This document shows, piece by piece, positions 50,594 to 58,890 of a stretch of 64,000 nucleotides of DNA (within the stretch, counting starts at the first letter, position 1; each line of letters starts with the position of its first letter). Origin of the DNA: an uncultured Actinomycetes bacterium (lineage in GTDB: Bacteria > Actinomycetota > Actinomycetes > Nanopelagicales > Nanopelagicaceae); contig CAILHY010000010.1 in the NCBI GenBank assembly GCA_903834145.1, forward strand, positions 1 to 64,000, written 5' to 3'. The notes beneath the pieces were generated by a model. The model made no database searches. It was not told where the DNA came from and worked only from the letters and a program-made list of their open reading frames with translations. The translations under genes were made by a program, and so were the position numbers.

Positions 50594-51855
50594 TATTCAG
50601 AAGCCTCTCTCGTGACATCGGCGCCTAATGATTGCAATTGTTCGGCAAAGTTTGGATAGCCGCGATCAACATGAAATGCATCCTCCACGAGCGTTATTCC
50701 TTCGCTGACGAGGCCAGCTAGAACGAGCCCTGCACCTGCGCGAATATCCGTAGCTGCAACGGGAGCACCAGAGAGTTGAGGTATTCCGCGGATAGATGCG
50801 TGATGTCCATCCACACTGATTTGTGCGCCAAGGCGGACCAATTCATTGACAAACATAAAGCGGCCTTCGAAAACGTTCTCTGTCACGATGGCATCTCCGG
50901 TTGCAATAGCGTTGAGTGAAATCACCATTGGTTGTAAGTCTGTAGGAAAACCCGGGTAGGGGAGTGTAGAAACATCAATGGATTGTGGTCGTCCATCTAT
51001 GCGAACTCGAATTCCATCTTCAACAGATGTAATGATGGCACCAGCGGATGCCAATTTCTCAAGTGGTAATTCAAGATCTTGTGGCCGAGCCCCATGAATG
51101 GTGATGTCACCTGATGTCATCGCTGCAGCAAATGCCCATGTACCAGTGACAATGCGATCGGCAATGGTGGTGTGGTCAGTTGGATGCAATGTAGTTATGC
51201 CGTGGATAGTGAGCTTTGGAGTGCCAAGTCCTTCGATCTTTGCACCCATGCTGATAAGAAATTCGCCAAGGTCGACCAAATCGGGTTCGCGCGCTGCGTT
51301 ATCAATGGTTGTTGTGCCGCGTGCTAAAACCGCTGCAGTAAGAATATTTTCTGTTGCACCTACGCTAGGAAAGTCCAATTCAATTTCTGCTCCAACTAAA
51401 CCATTCGGAGCAGTTGCAATAACGTAGCCATGCTCATTGCGAGCTTTCGCCCCCAAAGTTTCCAGACCTTTGATGTGAAAATCTAGTCCGCGAGATCCAA
51501 TGGCATCTCCGCCGGGGAGTGCGACTTCGGCCTGGCCTATTCGTGCAACCAAAGGTCCTAATACATTGATGGAGGCGCGCATTTTTCGGACCAAGTCATA
51601 ATCAGCGCGATGTCCAGGAACATCCGGCACATCAATCGTGACCCACTCATCGCCTCGAACAACGGTGCAACCCAATCGGGTGAGAAGTTCGGCCATGATT
51701 CCAATATCGGCAATATCGGGGACATTTCGGATTGTTGTTTTACCGGTGGCCAAGAGAGCGGCTGCCATAAGTTTGAGGGCGGAATTCTTAGCCCCAGAAA
51801 CCCGTACTTCGCCATGAAGGCGGGCGCCGCCGACTATGCGAAATCTGCTGGTCAT
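50593..51855 (-). CDS. murA: UDP-N-acetylglucosamine 1-carboxyvinyltransferase
   Basis: First committed step of peptidoglycan synthesis, 420 residues. The segment normally GGCAIGxR reads GGDAIGSR, so the active-site Cys is Asp117. Mycobacterium tuberculosis MurA has the same replacement, and it makes the enzyme insensitive to fosfomycin. The [16 protein letters not shown] start is conserved. It is upstream of glpX in a two-gene operon. Confidence 0.96.
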   Translation of the reverse strand: MTSRFRIVGGARLHGEVRVSGAKNSALKLMAAALLATGKTTIRNVPDIADIGIMAELLTRLGCTVVRGDEWVTIDVPDVPGHRADYDLVRKMRASINVLGPLVARIGQAEVALPGGDAIGSRGLDFHIKGLETLGAKARNEHGYVIATAPNGLVGAEIELDFPSVGATENILTAAVLARGTTTIDNAAREPDLVDLGEFLISMGAKIEGLGTPKLTIHGITTLHPTDHTTIADRIVTGTWAFAAAMTSGDITIHGARPQDLELPLEKLASAGAIITSVEDGIRVRIDGRPQSIDVSTLPYPGFPTDLQPMVISLNAIATGDAIVTENVFEGRFMFVNELVRLGAQISVDGHHASIRGIPQLSGAPVAATDIRAGAGLVLAGLVSEGITLVEDAFHVDRGYPNFAEQLQSLGADVTREASE

Positions 51856-51895
51856 GAGCGCTCCTTTCCGAGTGGTCTCATCGTAACTGCCCTAA

Positions 51896-51901
51896 TAGGC
51901 T
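51896..51901 (+). promoter_or_regulatory. Leaderless-type -10 box (TAGGCT) of pduO
   Basis: TAGGCT lies 6 bases before the ATG at 51908; no Shine-Dalgarno sequence is seen. The same hexamer precedes glyA and the aldehyde dehydrogenase at 56687. Confidence 0.55.
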
Positions 51902-51907
51902 TGCCCC

Positions 51908-52480
51908 ATGGTTCATTTAACGCGTATTTATACAAAAACGGGTGACGACGGCACGACCTCCTTGGGAGATATGAGTCGGACCTCTAAGAATGATCCACGG
52001 CTGGAAGCATATGCCACCGTTGATGAAGCCAACTCATCGATCGGCGTGGTCTTGGCTCTGGGTCAATTACCCAAGGGCCTTCGTGATCTTCTGGTTCGGA
52101 TTCAAAATGACCTCTTTGATGTGGGTGCCGATCTTTGTACTCCAGTCTCTGATGCCCCAGCCTTCGAACCCTTAAGAGTTCTGGAAAGTCAGATTATCTA
52201 CTTAGAAGAACATATTGATAAATACAACGATGATTTAGCGCAACTGCGCTCTTTTGTTCTTCCATCAGGTACTCCTGCGGCTGCACTTTTGCACGTAGCC
52301 CGCACGGTCACCCGTCGCGCCGAACGTCGTACATGGGCTGCTATTCATGCCTTCGGTGGTGGAGTCAATCCACTCACTGCAAAGTATTTGAACCGTCTTT
52401 CAGATTTACTTTTTGTACTAGCACGCACCGCCAATAAAGAAGAAGGCGATCAATTGTGGGTCCCTGGAGCCAACCGCTAA
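51908..52480 (+). CDS. pduO: Cob(I)alamin adenosyltransferase, PduO type
   Basis: Transfers the adenosyl group of ATP to cobalamin, making coenzyme B12, 190 residues. The N-terminal RIYTKTGDDGTTSLGDMSR is the ATP-binding motif, and the RAERRTW and LNRLSDLLFVLAR motifs near the C-terminus are conserved. It shows that cobalamin is imported or made here. Convergent with the secreted-protein gene, with a 4-base overlap of stops. Confidence 0.92.
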   Translation: MVHLTRIYTKTGDDGTTSLGDMSRTSKNDPRLEAYATVDEANSSIGVVLALGQLPKGLRDLLVRIQNDLFDVGADLCTPVSDAPAFEPLRVLESQIIYLEEHIDKYNDDLAQLRSFVLPSGTPAAALLHVARTVTRRAERRTWAAIHAFGGGVNPLTAKYLNRLSDLLFVLARTANKEEGDQLWVPGANR

Positions 52481-53202
52481 CTACTCGGTGTCGGGGTTGG
52501 AGTCGGGGTTGGATTCGGGGTTGGTGCGACATAAGTAGATGTGTAACTAGTTGTCGGTACCAATTCAGTACGTGGTGAGTGATAACACGTTATGTTTATA
52601 TTTTTGACAATAGTTTTAGGTTTAAGCGGTTCCGTAGAAACTAGCAGCACGGTCACTATTTGTTTAGCATTGGTTGGCGCAATTGTGGTGCGCAAATTTC
52701 CATAGGGGACACTAGTTGCATCGGTGTCAGATGTTGGGCCATAAACATCGGCAGTGATTTCCCACCAGGTGCATCCAGGGTAGGAAGCAACTTGTACTGC
52801 CCCACAAGCAAATTTTGAGCACGCCTTCATTTGCTTTGAAAGATTTGGATTGGCCGAGAGCACTCCAAGCAACTCTTTAGTTGTCGGCAATTTGGCATAA
52901 ATCTCATCGGTTTTACCATCTGGTAAAAAGCCTTTAGGAGGCCATCCCGGTGTTGGAGATGGTGAGACCTTCACTACTTTGCGCTTGTACACGACTCGCT
53001 TTTTTGCAGCAGGTTTCTTTACAACAGGCTTTTTTGCAACAGGTTTCTTGGTGACCTTCGGTGTAGCTGTTGGTTTGGCTGTGGCTTTAGCGGTTACTTT
53101 TGGTGCGGGTTTTGCGGTTGCGGCAGAGGAAGGAAGCGCATTTAAAGAAAGAATTAGCGCAAGGGAAAGTGTGAGAGAACGGCGAATTATGAGCGCTCCC
53201 AT
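52477..53202 (-). CDS. Secreted protein with Lys/Ala/Pro-rich linker and C-terminal Pro-Thr repeat
   Basis: A 241-residue exported protein. The start at 53202 gives a signal peptide (MGALIIRRSLTLSLALILSL). The frame is open to 53280, but that adds a non-signal stretch inside the ABC permease gene. Residues about 25-75 are rich in Lys, Ala, Pro and Val with KKPVAKK units, followed by a middle domain with three or four Cys that may form disulfides, and a C-terminal PTPTPTP tail. No enzyme family was recognised. The start overlaps the end of the ABC permease gene by 16 bases, so it is probably co-expressed with that exporter. Confidence 0.65.
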   Translation of the reverse strand: MGALIIRRSLTLSLALILSLNALPSSAATAKPAPKVTAKATAKPTATPKVTKKPVAKKPVVKKPAAKKRVVYKRKVVKVSPSPTPGWPPKGFLPDGKTDEIYAKLPTTKELLGVLSANPNLSKQMKACSKFACGAVQVASYPGCTWWEITADVYGPTSDTDATSVPYGNLRTTIAPTNAKQIVTVLLVSTEPLKPKTIVKNINITCYHSPRTELVPTTSYTSTYVAPTPNPTPTPTPTPSS

Positions 53203-53981
53203 TTGAATGTTCGTATTGCAAGTGCAAGACCTACGACTAACCAGATCACCAATATCAGTGCAGTCTTTCCCGTTTCCCATGAATGGGCAATTTCATGACT
53301 AGCGAAAGTGTCGGGCAGGAAGACTGATCGCATACCTTGGCAAAGCCATTTCAATGGGAATATCGCAGCCACCTGCTGCATCCAGAATGGCAATTGGGTG
53401 AAGATGAAAAAGACACCGCTAAAGAATTGAAGAATGATGACGACGGGGGAGACCACTGCAGATGCACCTCTGCCACTTTTTGGAACTGCAGCGAAGGCAA
53501 TTCCCAGAGCGGTGGATGAGGCTGTGCCTAAAACGATTAGCCAAAGGAAGGTAAGCCACTTAGAAGGGGCCGTGGGCAAATGAACTCCGAAGAATAAAAC
53601 ACCTCCAGCCAACAACAATATTAATTGCACAAACATGCTGGCTAGAACAAGGATAGTTTTTCCTATGAAGTAGCTTGCCACCGGCATCGGTGTTCCACGT
53701 AGTCGCTTGAGTGATCCGAAATCGCGCTCCATTGGAATAATGATGGCCAGTTGCTGGAAACCACTGTTGATCAATCCTGAAGCGATCATGCCTGCTACAA
53801 AATATTGGCTAAAAGTTACGCCGGGAGCGATCGTGTCTTTAAAAACAGAACCAAAAATCGCCATGAGCATCACGGGGAACAAAAGCGTGAAGACCACGGA
53901 TTCGCGTTGGCGCATAAATTGGCGAATTTCGATATTTCCTCGGCGTAAGCCAAGTGTCAAGGTGCTCGGCAAAGTTTTCAT
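53187..53981 (-). CDS. ABC-2 type transporter permease
   Basis: A 264-residue membrane protein with six helices, of the ABC-2 efflux type, with the family pattern LRGTPMPVASYFIGK. It pairs with the ATPase gene 4 bases overlapping upstream. The exported substrate could be a drug, lipid or glycolipid; sequence does not tell. The gene end overlaps the secreted-protein gene. Confidence 0.92.
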   Translation of the reverse strand: MKTLPSTLTLGLRRGNIEIRQFMRQRESVVFTLLFPVMLMAIFGSVFKDTIAPGVTFSQYFVAGMIASGLINSGFQQLAIIIPMERDFGSLKRLRGTPMPVASYFIGKTILVLASMFVQLILLLAGGVLFFGVHLPTAPSKWLTFLWLIVLGTASSTALGIAFAAVPKSGRGASAVVSPVVIILQFFSGVFFIFTQLPFWMQQVAAIFPLKWLCQGMRSVFLPDTFASHEIAHSWETGKTALILVIWLVVGLALAIRTFKWERS

Positions 53982-54838
53982 TCGACAGCACCTCCTGCGG
54001 CTCCGATCATTTCCAGGTATATATCTTCAAGAGTTGGACGCGAAACAATTAATTTTGGAATCTCTCCCTTGAATTGTGATGTTAATTTTGTGACGACGGC
54101 AGTGGGCTCGGATGTAAATTCCTCTTGCATTTGACCATTCAATTCCCATTGAACGCGAGCTAACGACGTAGACCGACCGCCAAGATTTGCTGGTGTAGAG
54201 ATTTCGAGAATTTTGCCTTTGTTAATAACAGCCACACGATCGGCAAGTGCTTCCGCCTCATCTAAATAGTGGGTGGTAAGGACAATGGTTGTACCCAATT
54301 CTCTGAGCGAATTAATTAGGTCCCAGAAAGATCTACGGGCTTCAGGATCAAATCCTGTTGTGGGTTCATCCAGGAATAGGAGTTCTGGTGATCCAATAAT
54401 TCCCAGTCCAACATCTAGCCGTCTACGTTGCCCGCCAGAGAGCGTTCTAATCAGTGAGTCACTCTTTTCCCCGAGTCCTACTGAATTTATTACTTCATCA
54501 GCGTCGCGAGGATTGGCGTAGTAGCCGCTGAAATGGTGCATCGTCTCGGCAACCGTGAGATCTCCAGCGTCGGAGGTGGACTGCAACACGATCCCGATGC
54601 GATCTCGGAATTCGCGCGCATCGTGGCCCGTTACTTGAGGATCCATGCCCAGGACGCTGACCTTGCCAGAATCACGTTTCCGAAAACCTTCAAGGATTTC
54701 AACCGTCGTAGTTTTTCCAGCGCCATTTGGCCCTAGAAGAGCGAAAATCTCTCCTTGAGCGATAGATAGATTGATGCCATCGACGGCCAGGGTATCTGGA
54801 TAGCTCTTTCGCAGATTGGCAACCTCAATGACGCTCAT
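53978..54838 (-). CDS. ABC transporter ATP-binding protein
   Basis: A 286-residue ATPase of the drug-export (DrrA-like) group. Walker A GPNGAGKTTTVE near residue 35, the signature LSGGQRRRLDVGL, and Walker B LLFLDEPTTGFD are complete. Partner of the permease. A CAAGAT box 6 bases before the ATG may be its leaderless promoter, but it is weaker than the others. Confidence 0.94.
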   Translation of the reverse strand: MSVIEVANLRKSYPDTLAVDGINLSIAQGEIFALLGPNGAGKTTTVEILEGFRKRDSGKVSVLGMDPQVTGHDAREFRDRIGIVLQSTSDAGDLTVAETMHHFSGYYANPRDADEVINSVGLGEKSDSLIRTLSGGQRRRLDVGLGIIGSPELLFLDEPTTGFDPEARRSFWDLINSLRELGTTIVLTTHYLDEAEALADRVAVINKGKILEISTPANLGGRSTSLARVQWELNGQMQEEFTSEPTAVVTKLTSQFKGEIPKLIVSRPTLEDIYLEMIGAAGGAVE

Positions 54839-54844
54839 GGCGCC

Positions 54845-54850
54845 ATCTTG
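54845..54850 (-). promoter_or_regulatory. Possible -10 box (CAAGAT) of the ABC exporter operon
   Basis: CAAGAT on the minus strand, 6 bases before the ATG. Fits the TAnnnT pattern at five of six positions only approximately, so it is weaker than the others. Confidence 0.3.
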
Positions 54851-54885
54851 CCACCCGAGCCTGAAAAATGCGAAAAGATACTCCT

Positions 54886-55197
54886 ATGAGCCCTCGCAGA
54901 AATCACCCGAAAGGGCGAAAACCCAAGCAAGAAGATCGTGAAATTGGGACATCATCTGATGCGATTGAGGAACATGCCGAAGGAATATTTGTTGTCCGAA
55001 AGATAACGGGCTCCAGTTCTACCAAGCCCTATCGGTGTCCGGGATGCGATCAGATGATTCCGATGGCGACTCCGCATACTGTTGCATGGCTTGAATACGA
55101 TGTTGAGACACGTCGTCACTGGCACAACGCCTGCTGGGCAAAGCGTGCACACCGCTCACGCAATACCGAGCGTACAAGAAATGCGCCTAGATACTAA
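54886..55197 (+). CDS. Small actinobacterial protein with CxxC motif, possible zinc finger
   Basis: A 103-residue protein with a basic N-terminus and a compact centre: YRCPGCDQMI, then H in TPHTVAW and RHWHNACWAK. Two Cys pairs or Cys/His ligands suggest a zinc site. Similar proteins are found in Actinobacteria, often near an ABC exporter, with no known role. The ATG at 54886 is chosen over 54868 because the family begins at MSPRRNHP. Confidence 0.65.
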   Translation: MSPRRNHPKGRKPKQEDREIGTSSDAIEEHAEGIFVVRKITGSSSTKPYRCPGCDQMIPMATPHTVAWLEYDVETRRHWHNACWAKRAHRSRNTERTRNAPRY

Positions 55198-55202
55198 AGC
55201 TT

Positions 55203-56687
55203 TTATCCAATGCTTTTTCCGTGAAGGAATTTAACGAGTCCCACGATGACTCGATCAGCGAATGCGTTTCGACCAAAACTCGTAAATGAAATAGGCAATT
55301 GGAAGCGTGCGCGTACAACCGTGCGAGGGTAGGTGAATTCCAGCAATCCTTCAGGCCCATGAATACGTCCATATCCACTGTCTTTGACTCCACCAAACGG
55401 GACAGAGGCAACAGCTGCGAAAGAAATTGTTGAGTTGATAGCAACCATTCCGCATTCAAGTTGAGACGCAATTTTTGGGCCTTGGGTTCCAGACCATACC
55501 GATGCACCAAGCCCATATCGAGATGCATTTGAAAGCGCAATCGCTTCCGCCATATCTGCCACTCGATTGATGATGATTGTGGGTCCAAAAGTTTCTTCCT
55601 GCATTGCAATCGAATCCTCTGGAACATTTACAAGGATGACCGGTTCAACGAATGGTCGCTTTACGGAATCTAACCCACCCAGTAGCGCCTGACCACCTCT
55701 GGCGATCGCATCGCGAATGTGCGCATCAATAATGTCGAGTTGCTTAGGCATAGTTGCAGGACCGTAATTACCTTCACCAGGTGCGCCCGGCTTGATCTTC
55801 TTTCCCATTTCAACGATGGTTGCAATGAATGTATCAGCCACTTTCTCGTGGACGTATACGCGCTCTGCGCCGATACATGTCTGTCCCGCATTCGACATTG
55901 CAGACCACAGTGTGAACTCTGCAGCCTTGGCAACATTTGCATCGGCGGCAATGATTACTGGATCTTTTCCGCCACATTCAAGGACTACTGGGGTCATTGT
56001 TTTGGCACAAGTTGCCGCAACAACTTTGGCAGTTCTTGTCGATCCCGTGAATGCAAGTTTATTAACGCCACTTTCACATAGTGCACGTCCAGTTTCACCC
56101 ATCCCTGTAATCACACGGAATACATCATGGCTAGGTGATACTTCCGCAAAAGTCTTGGATAACCAGATACCAACGCCAGGTGTGAATTCGCTCGGTTTGA
56201 AAACAACGGTGTTGCCTGCAGCTAAGGCATAAGAAATTGAACCCATTGGTGTAAATATCGGATAGTTCCAGGGGCCAATAACGCCGACCACACCAACGGG
56301 GGATCTCTCGACTATGGCCGACATGTTGGCCATGAGTAATCCAGGTTTGCGATATTGCTTGCGCATTACCTCGCGCGCGTTTCGAGCCGCCCAGGCAAGG
56401 TGGCCAATTGCGAGCGTTGCTTCCAGTTTCGCATCGCTGGTGGGTTTGCCGGTCTCTCGGGAAATCAATTCAGCACACTCATCGATACGATCGATGAGAA
56501 TCTTGCTCCACGCTAATAAAACTTTACGTCGTCCATCAAAGCCCAGACCTTGCCAGAGTGAAGTTGCACTCCGTGCCGCTCTCACAGCTTCTTGCACATC
56601 GGAATCAGTATGGATCGAATAGGTGGAAATTACTTCACCCGTGACAGGAAAGTGCGAGTCGAAGGTCTTATTTGCGTGAATAACCAT
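55203..56687 (-). CDS. Aldehyde dehydrogenase family protein
   Basis: A 494-residue NAD(P)-dependent aldehyde dehydrogenase. GVIGPWNYPIF, the general base in VLECGGKDP and the nucleophile in NAGQTCIGAERV are complete. Its C-terminal extension after HGPEGLLEFTYPRT is basic and hydrophobic, similar to succinate-semialdehyde dehydrogenase-like proteins of Mycobacterium. The in-frame start at 56801 is rejected: it would read through the promoter of the divergent gene. The ATG at 56687 has a TAGGCT box 7 bases before it. Divergent from the hydrolase that precedes the cbb genes. Confidence 0.9.
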   Translation of the reverse strand: MVIHANKTFDSHFPVTGEVISTYSIHTDSDVQEAVRAARSATSLWQGLGFDGRRKVLLAWSKILIDRIDECAELISRETGKPTSDAKLEATLAIGHLAWAARNAREVMRKQYRKPGLLMANMSAIVERSPVGVVGVIGPWNYPIFTPMGSISYALAAGNTVVFKPSEFTPGVGIWLSKTFAEVSPSHDVFRVITGMGETGRALCESGVNKLAFTGSTRTAKVVAATCAKTMTPVVLECGGKDPVIIAADANVAKAAEFTLWSAMSNAGQTCIGAERVYVHEKVADTFIATIVEMGKKIKPGAPGEGNYGPATMPKQLDIIDAHIRDAIARGGQALLGGLDSVKRPFVEPVILVNVPEDSIAMQEETFGPTIIINRVADMAEAIALSNASRYGLGASVWSGTQGPKIASQLECGMVAINSTISFAAVASVPFGGVKDSGYGRIHGPEGLLEFTYPRTVVRARFQLPISFTSFGRNAFADRVIVGLVKFLHGKSIG

Positions 56688-56694
56688 GTGAATT

Positions 56695-56700
56695 AGCCTA
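56695..56700 (-). promoter_or_regulatory. Leaderless-type -10 box (TAGGCT) of the aldehyde dehydrogenase
   Basis: TAGGCT on the minus strand, 7 bases before the ATG at 56687. It faces the hydrolase promoter at 56727 within a 52-base gap, leaving little room for separate control regions. Confidence 0.55.
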
Positions 56701-56726
56701 TCTGCGGTGGTGCCCTTGCGCATAGG

Positions 56727-56732
56727 TACACT
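56727..56732 (+). promoter_or_regulatory. Leaderless-type -10 box (TACACT) before the hydrolase-cbb run
   Basis: TACACT lies 7 bases before the ATG at 56740, without a Shine-Dalgarno sequence. It supports that ATG over the upstream in-frame start at 56707. It is the nearest promoter candidate for the hydrolase and possibly for cbbM-fbp-prk. Confidence 0.5.
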
Positions 56733-56739
56733 TGCATGC

Positions 56740-57450
56740 ATGTCGGAAGTCATTCGTGCCAACACCGTTTTACCCTCACTTCGTACTGCTTTCCGAGTCA
56801 AGACTGCTGACGGGCATCTACTCGTTGGTGAAGTGGCTATGCCGATCGGGGCTTGTGTGGGCGCAATTCTCTGCCTTCATCCGCTTCCTACTGCTGGCGG
56901 GATGATGGATAGTCATATCTTTAAAAAAGCTGCCAATCGTTTACCCGAATTAGCGGGCATTGCTGTTGTCCGTTTCAACACACGAGGGACAACGAGCGAG
57001 GCTGGAACAAGTGAAGGTGAATTTGATTTCGGAAAAAGTGAAGGTCTAGATGTTGAAGCGTTATTGAATTATTGCTTTGAAGAATTGAGTCTGACAAATC
57101 TTTGGGTCATTGGATGGTCTTTCGGTACTGACTTAGCTTTGCAACATGCTAAAGACTCTCGGCATGCAGGAGTGATTCTCTTGAGCCCTCCGCTTCGCAC
57201 CACGACACCAGAGCAACTTACTTACTGGAATTCCGACCCGAGACCTGTCGTGGCTTTAGTTCCAGAGTTTGACGAATTTCTTAACCCTCCACAGGCGATG
57301 GAACGTTTTGCTCCTATGCACTCCATCGAAATAATTCCGATGCTTGATGCAAAACACCTCTGGGTTGGTGAGCCCTCTGTTTCGCGCGTACTGAATGAAA
57401 TTGTTGCGCGAGTGGCACCACTACGGGCACCGCTTCCCACTGAGTATTAA
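56740..57450 (+). CDS. Alpha/beta hydrolase
   Basis: A 236-residue soluble hydrolase. The nucleophile elbow is GWSFG at 125-129 (Ser127). The acid is probably Asp178 in VPEFDEFLNP and the base His206 in DAKHLWVG. The family pattern (LCLHPLPTAGGMMDSH, FNTRGTTSSxGxSEG) matches small hydrolases annotated as dienelactone hydrolase-like or YhfR/YtxM-like. The substrate is unknown. It lies 57 bases before cbbM on the same strand. A role in the Calvin cycle is not known, so the link may only be operon position. Confidence 0.85.
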   Translation: MSEVIRANTVLPSLRTAFRVKTADGHLLVGEVAMPIGACVGAILCLHPLPTAGGMMDSHIFKKAANRLPELAGIAVVRFNTRGTTSEAGTSEGEFDFGKSEGLDVEALLNYCFEELSLTNLWVIGWSFGTDLALQHAKDSRHAGVILLSPPLRTTTPEQLTYWNSDPRPVVALVPEFDEFLNPPQAMERFAPMHSIEIIPMLDAKHLWVGEPSVSRVLNEIVARVAPLRAPLPTEY

Positions 57451-57451
57451 C

Positions 57452-57489
57452 CCTGGAATGATCGCGCAACCCAAAAGCGATTAACCAGG
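57452..57489 (+). promoter_or_regulatory. Hairpin in the hydrolase-cbbM spacer
   Basis: CCTGG (57452-57456) pairs with CCAGG (57485-57489), and ATCGC (57461-57465) pairs with GCGAT (57477-57481) around an 11-base loop. It has no following T-run. It could modulate read-through into cbbM or protect the mRNA 5' end, but the stems are short. Confidence 0.3.
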
Positions 57490-57507
57490 CGAGATGAGGC
57501 CCACACA

Positions 57508-58887
57508 ATGGACCAGTCCAATCGATATGCACGACTAGACCTGAACGAATCTGATCTGATTGCTGGCGGAAAGCATGTGCTCTGTGCCTATGTGATGAAG
57601 CCAAAAGAGCGCCACGATTATCTTGCTAGCGCGGCGCATTTTGCTGCCGAATCATCAACGGGCACCAATGTTGAGGTAGGCACCACTGATGATTTCACTC
57701 GTGGCGTAGACGCACTGGTGTATGAAATTGATGAAGCACAAGAGATCATGAAGATTGCTTATCCAGTGGAACTCTTTGATCGAAACATCACTGATGGAAA
57801 AGCGATGGTTGCCTCCTTTTTAACTTTGGCGATCGGGAACAACCAAGGTATGGGCGACATTGAGTATGCCAAGATGCACGATTTTTATTTCCCAAAAGAT
57901 TTCTTGGCACTCTTTGATGGGCCCAATCGCAACATCGTAGATATGTGGCGGGTACTTGGTCGCCCACTGGTTGATGGCGGAATGATTGTAGGTACCATCA
58001 TCAAGCCGAAACTAGGTTTACGCCCCGCACCTTTCGCCAGTGCATGTTATGAGTTCTGGCTCGGCGGGGATTTCATCAAAAACGACGAACCACAAGGTAA
58101 TCAGGTGTATGCACCTTTTAAAGAGACCATCAACCTCGTGGCTGATGCGATGCGCCGTGCACAAGATGAAACAGGCGAAGCTAAGTTATTTTCTGCCAAT
58201 ATCACAGCTGATGATCCCTTCGAAATAATCGCTCGCGGTGAATTCATTCTCGAAACTTTTGGCAAAGAGGCAGATCACGTAGCCTTCCTTGTTGATGGTT
58301 ATGTTGCTGGCGGAACTGCGGTAACGACGGCTCGTCGCAAATTTCCTAATACATTCATTCACTATCACCGAGCAGGACATGGAGCAGTCACGAGTCCACA
58401 AAGTATGCGTGGTTATACCTCATACGTTCACTGCAAACTCGCCCGCATCATCGGTGCTTCTGGAATGCACGTAGGCACCATGAGCTACGGAAAAATGGAA
58501 GGAGAGCGCAAAGATAGGAATCTTGCTTATGTCCTAGAACGTGACAGCACTGACGGACCTTTCTTTCACCAAGAGTGGTACGGAATGAAAGCTGCAACAT
58601 CAATTATTTCTGGGGGCATGAACGCACTTCGCCTTCCTGGATTCTTTGAAAACCTTGGTCACTCCAATGTGATTCAAACATCCGGGGGTGGGGCGTTTGG
58701 ACATAAAGGTGGCGGAACTGCTGGAGCATTCTCACTTCGCCAAGCCGAAGAAGCATGGAAAGCCGGCGTATCACTTCCTGAATATGCCCTTACGCATGCA
58801 GAACTCCGAGGGGCACTAGAAACTTTCCAGTCTGATGCTGATCTTCTCTTTCCTGGATGGCGCACAGTTCTTGGAATTGAGGAGTGA
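57508..58887 (+). CDS. cbbM: Ribulose-1,5-bisphosphate carboxylase/oxygenase, form II
   Basis: CO2-fixing enzyme of 459 residues, with the length and sequence style of form II RuBisCO (Rhodospirillum rubrum type), which works as a dimer without a small subunit. The catalytic residues sit at the same numbers as in the R. rubrum enzyme: Lys166, carbamylated Lys191 with Asp193 and Glu194 ([13 protein letters not shown]), His287, Lys329 of loop 6 (GKMEGE) and Ser368. The N-terminus [10 protein letters not shown] also matches closely. It should be an active carboxylase, not a RuBisCO-like protein. A GAGG Shine-Dalgarno sequence precedes the ATG. fbp follows 3 bases later. No rbcS gene is in the window. 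Confidence 0.97.
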   Translation: MDQSNRYARLDLNESDLIAGGKHVLCAYVMKPKERHDYLASAAHFAAESSTGTNVEVGTTDDFTRGVDALVYEIDEAQEIMKIAYPVELFDRNITDGKAMVASFLTLAIGNNQGMGDIEYAKMHDFYFPKDFLALFDGPNRNIVDMWRVLGRPLVDGGMIVGTIIKPKLGLRPAPFASACYEFWLGGDFIKNDEPQGNQVYAPFKETINLVADAMRRAQDETGEAKLFSANITADDPFEIIARGEFILETFGKEADHVAFLVDGYVAGGTAVTTARRKFPNTFIHYHRAGHGAVTSPQSMRGYTSYVHCKLARIIGASGMHVGTMSYGKMEGERKDRNLAYVLERDSTDGPFFHQEWYGMKAATSIISGGMNALRLPGFFENLGHSNVIQTSGGGAFGHKGGGTAGAFSLRQAEEAWKAGVSLPEYALTHAELRGALETFQSDADLLFPGWRTVLGIEE

Positions 58888-58890
58888 AAC

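Noticed and set aside
57508-58887. RuBisCO-like protein (form IV) that does not fix carbon
   Set aside because: All catalytic residues are present at form II positions and a PRK gene is adjacent, so a true carboxylase is far more likely.
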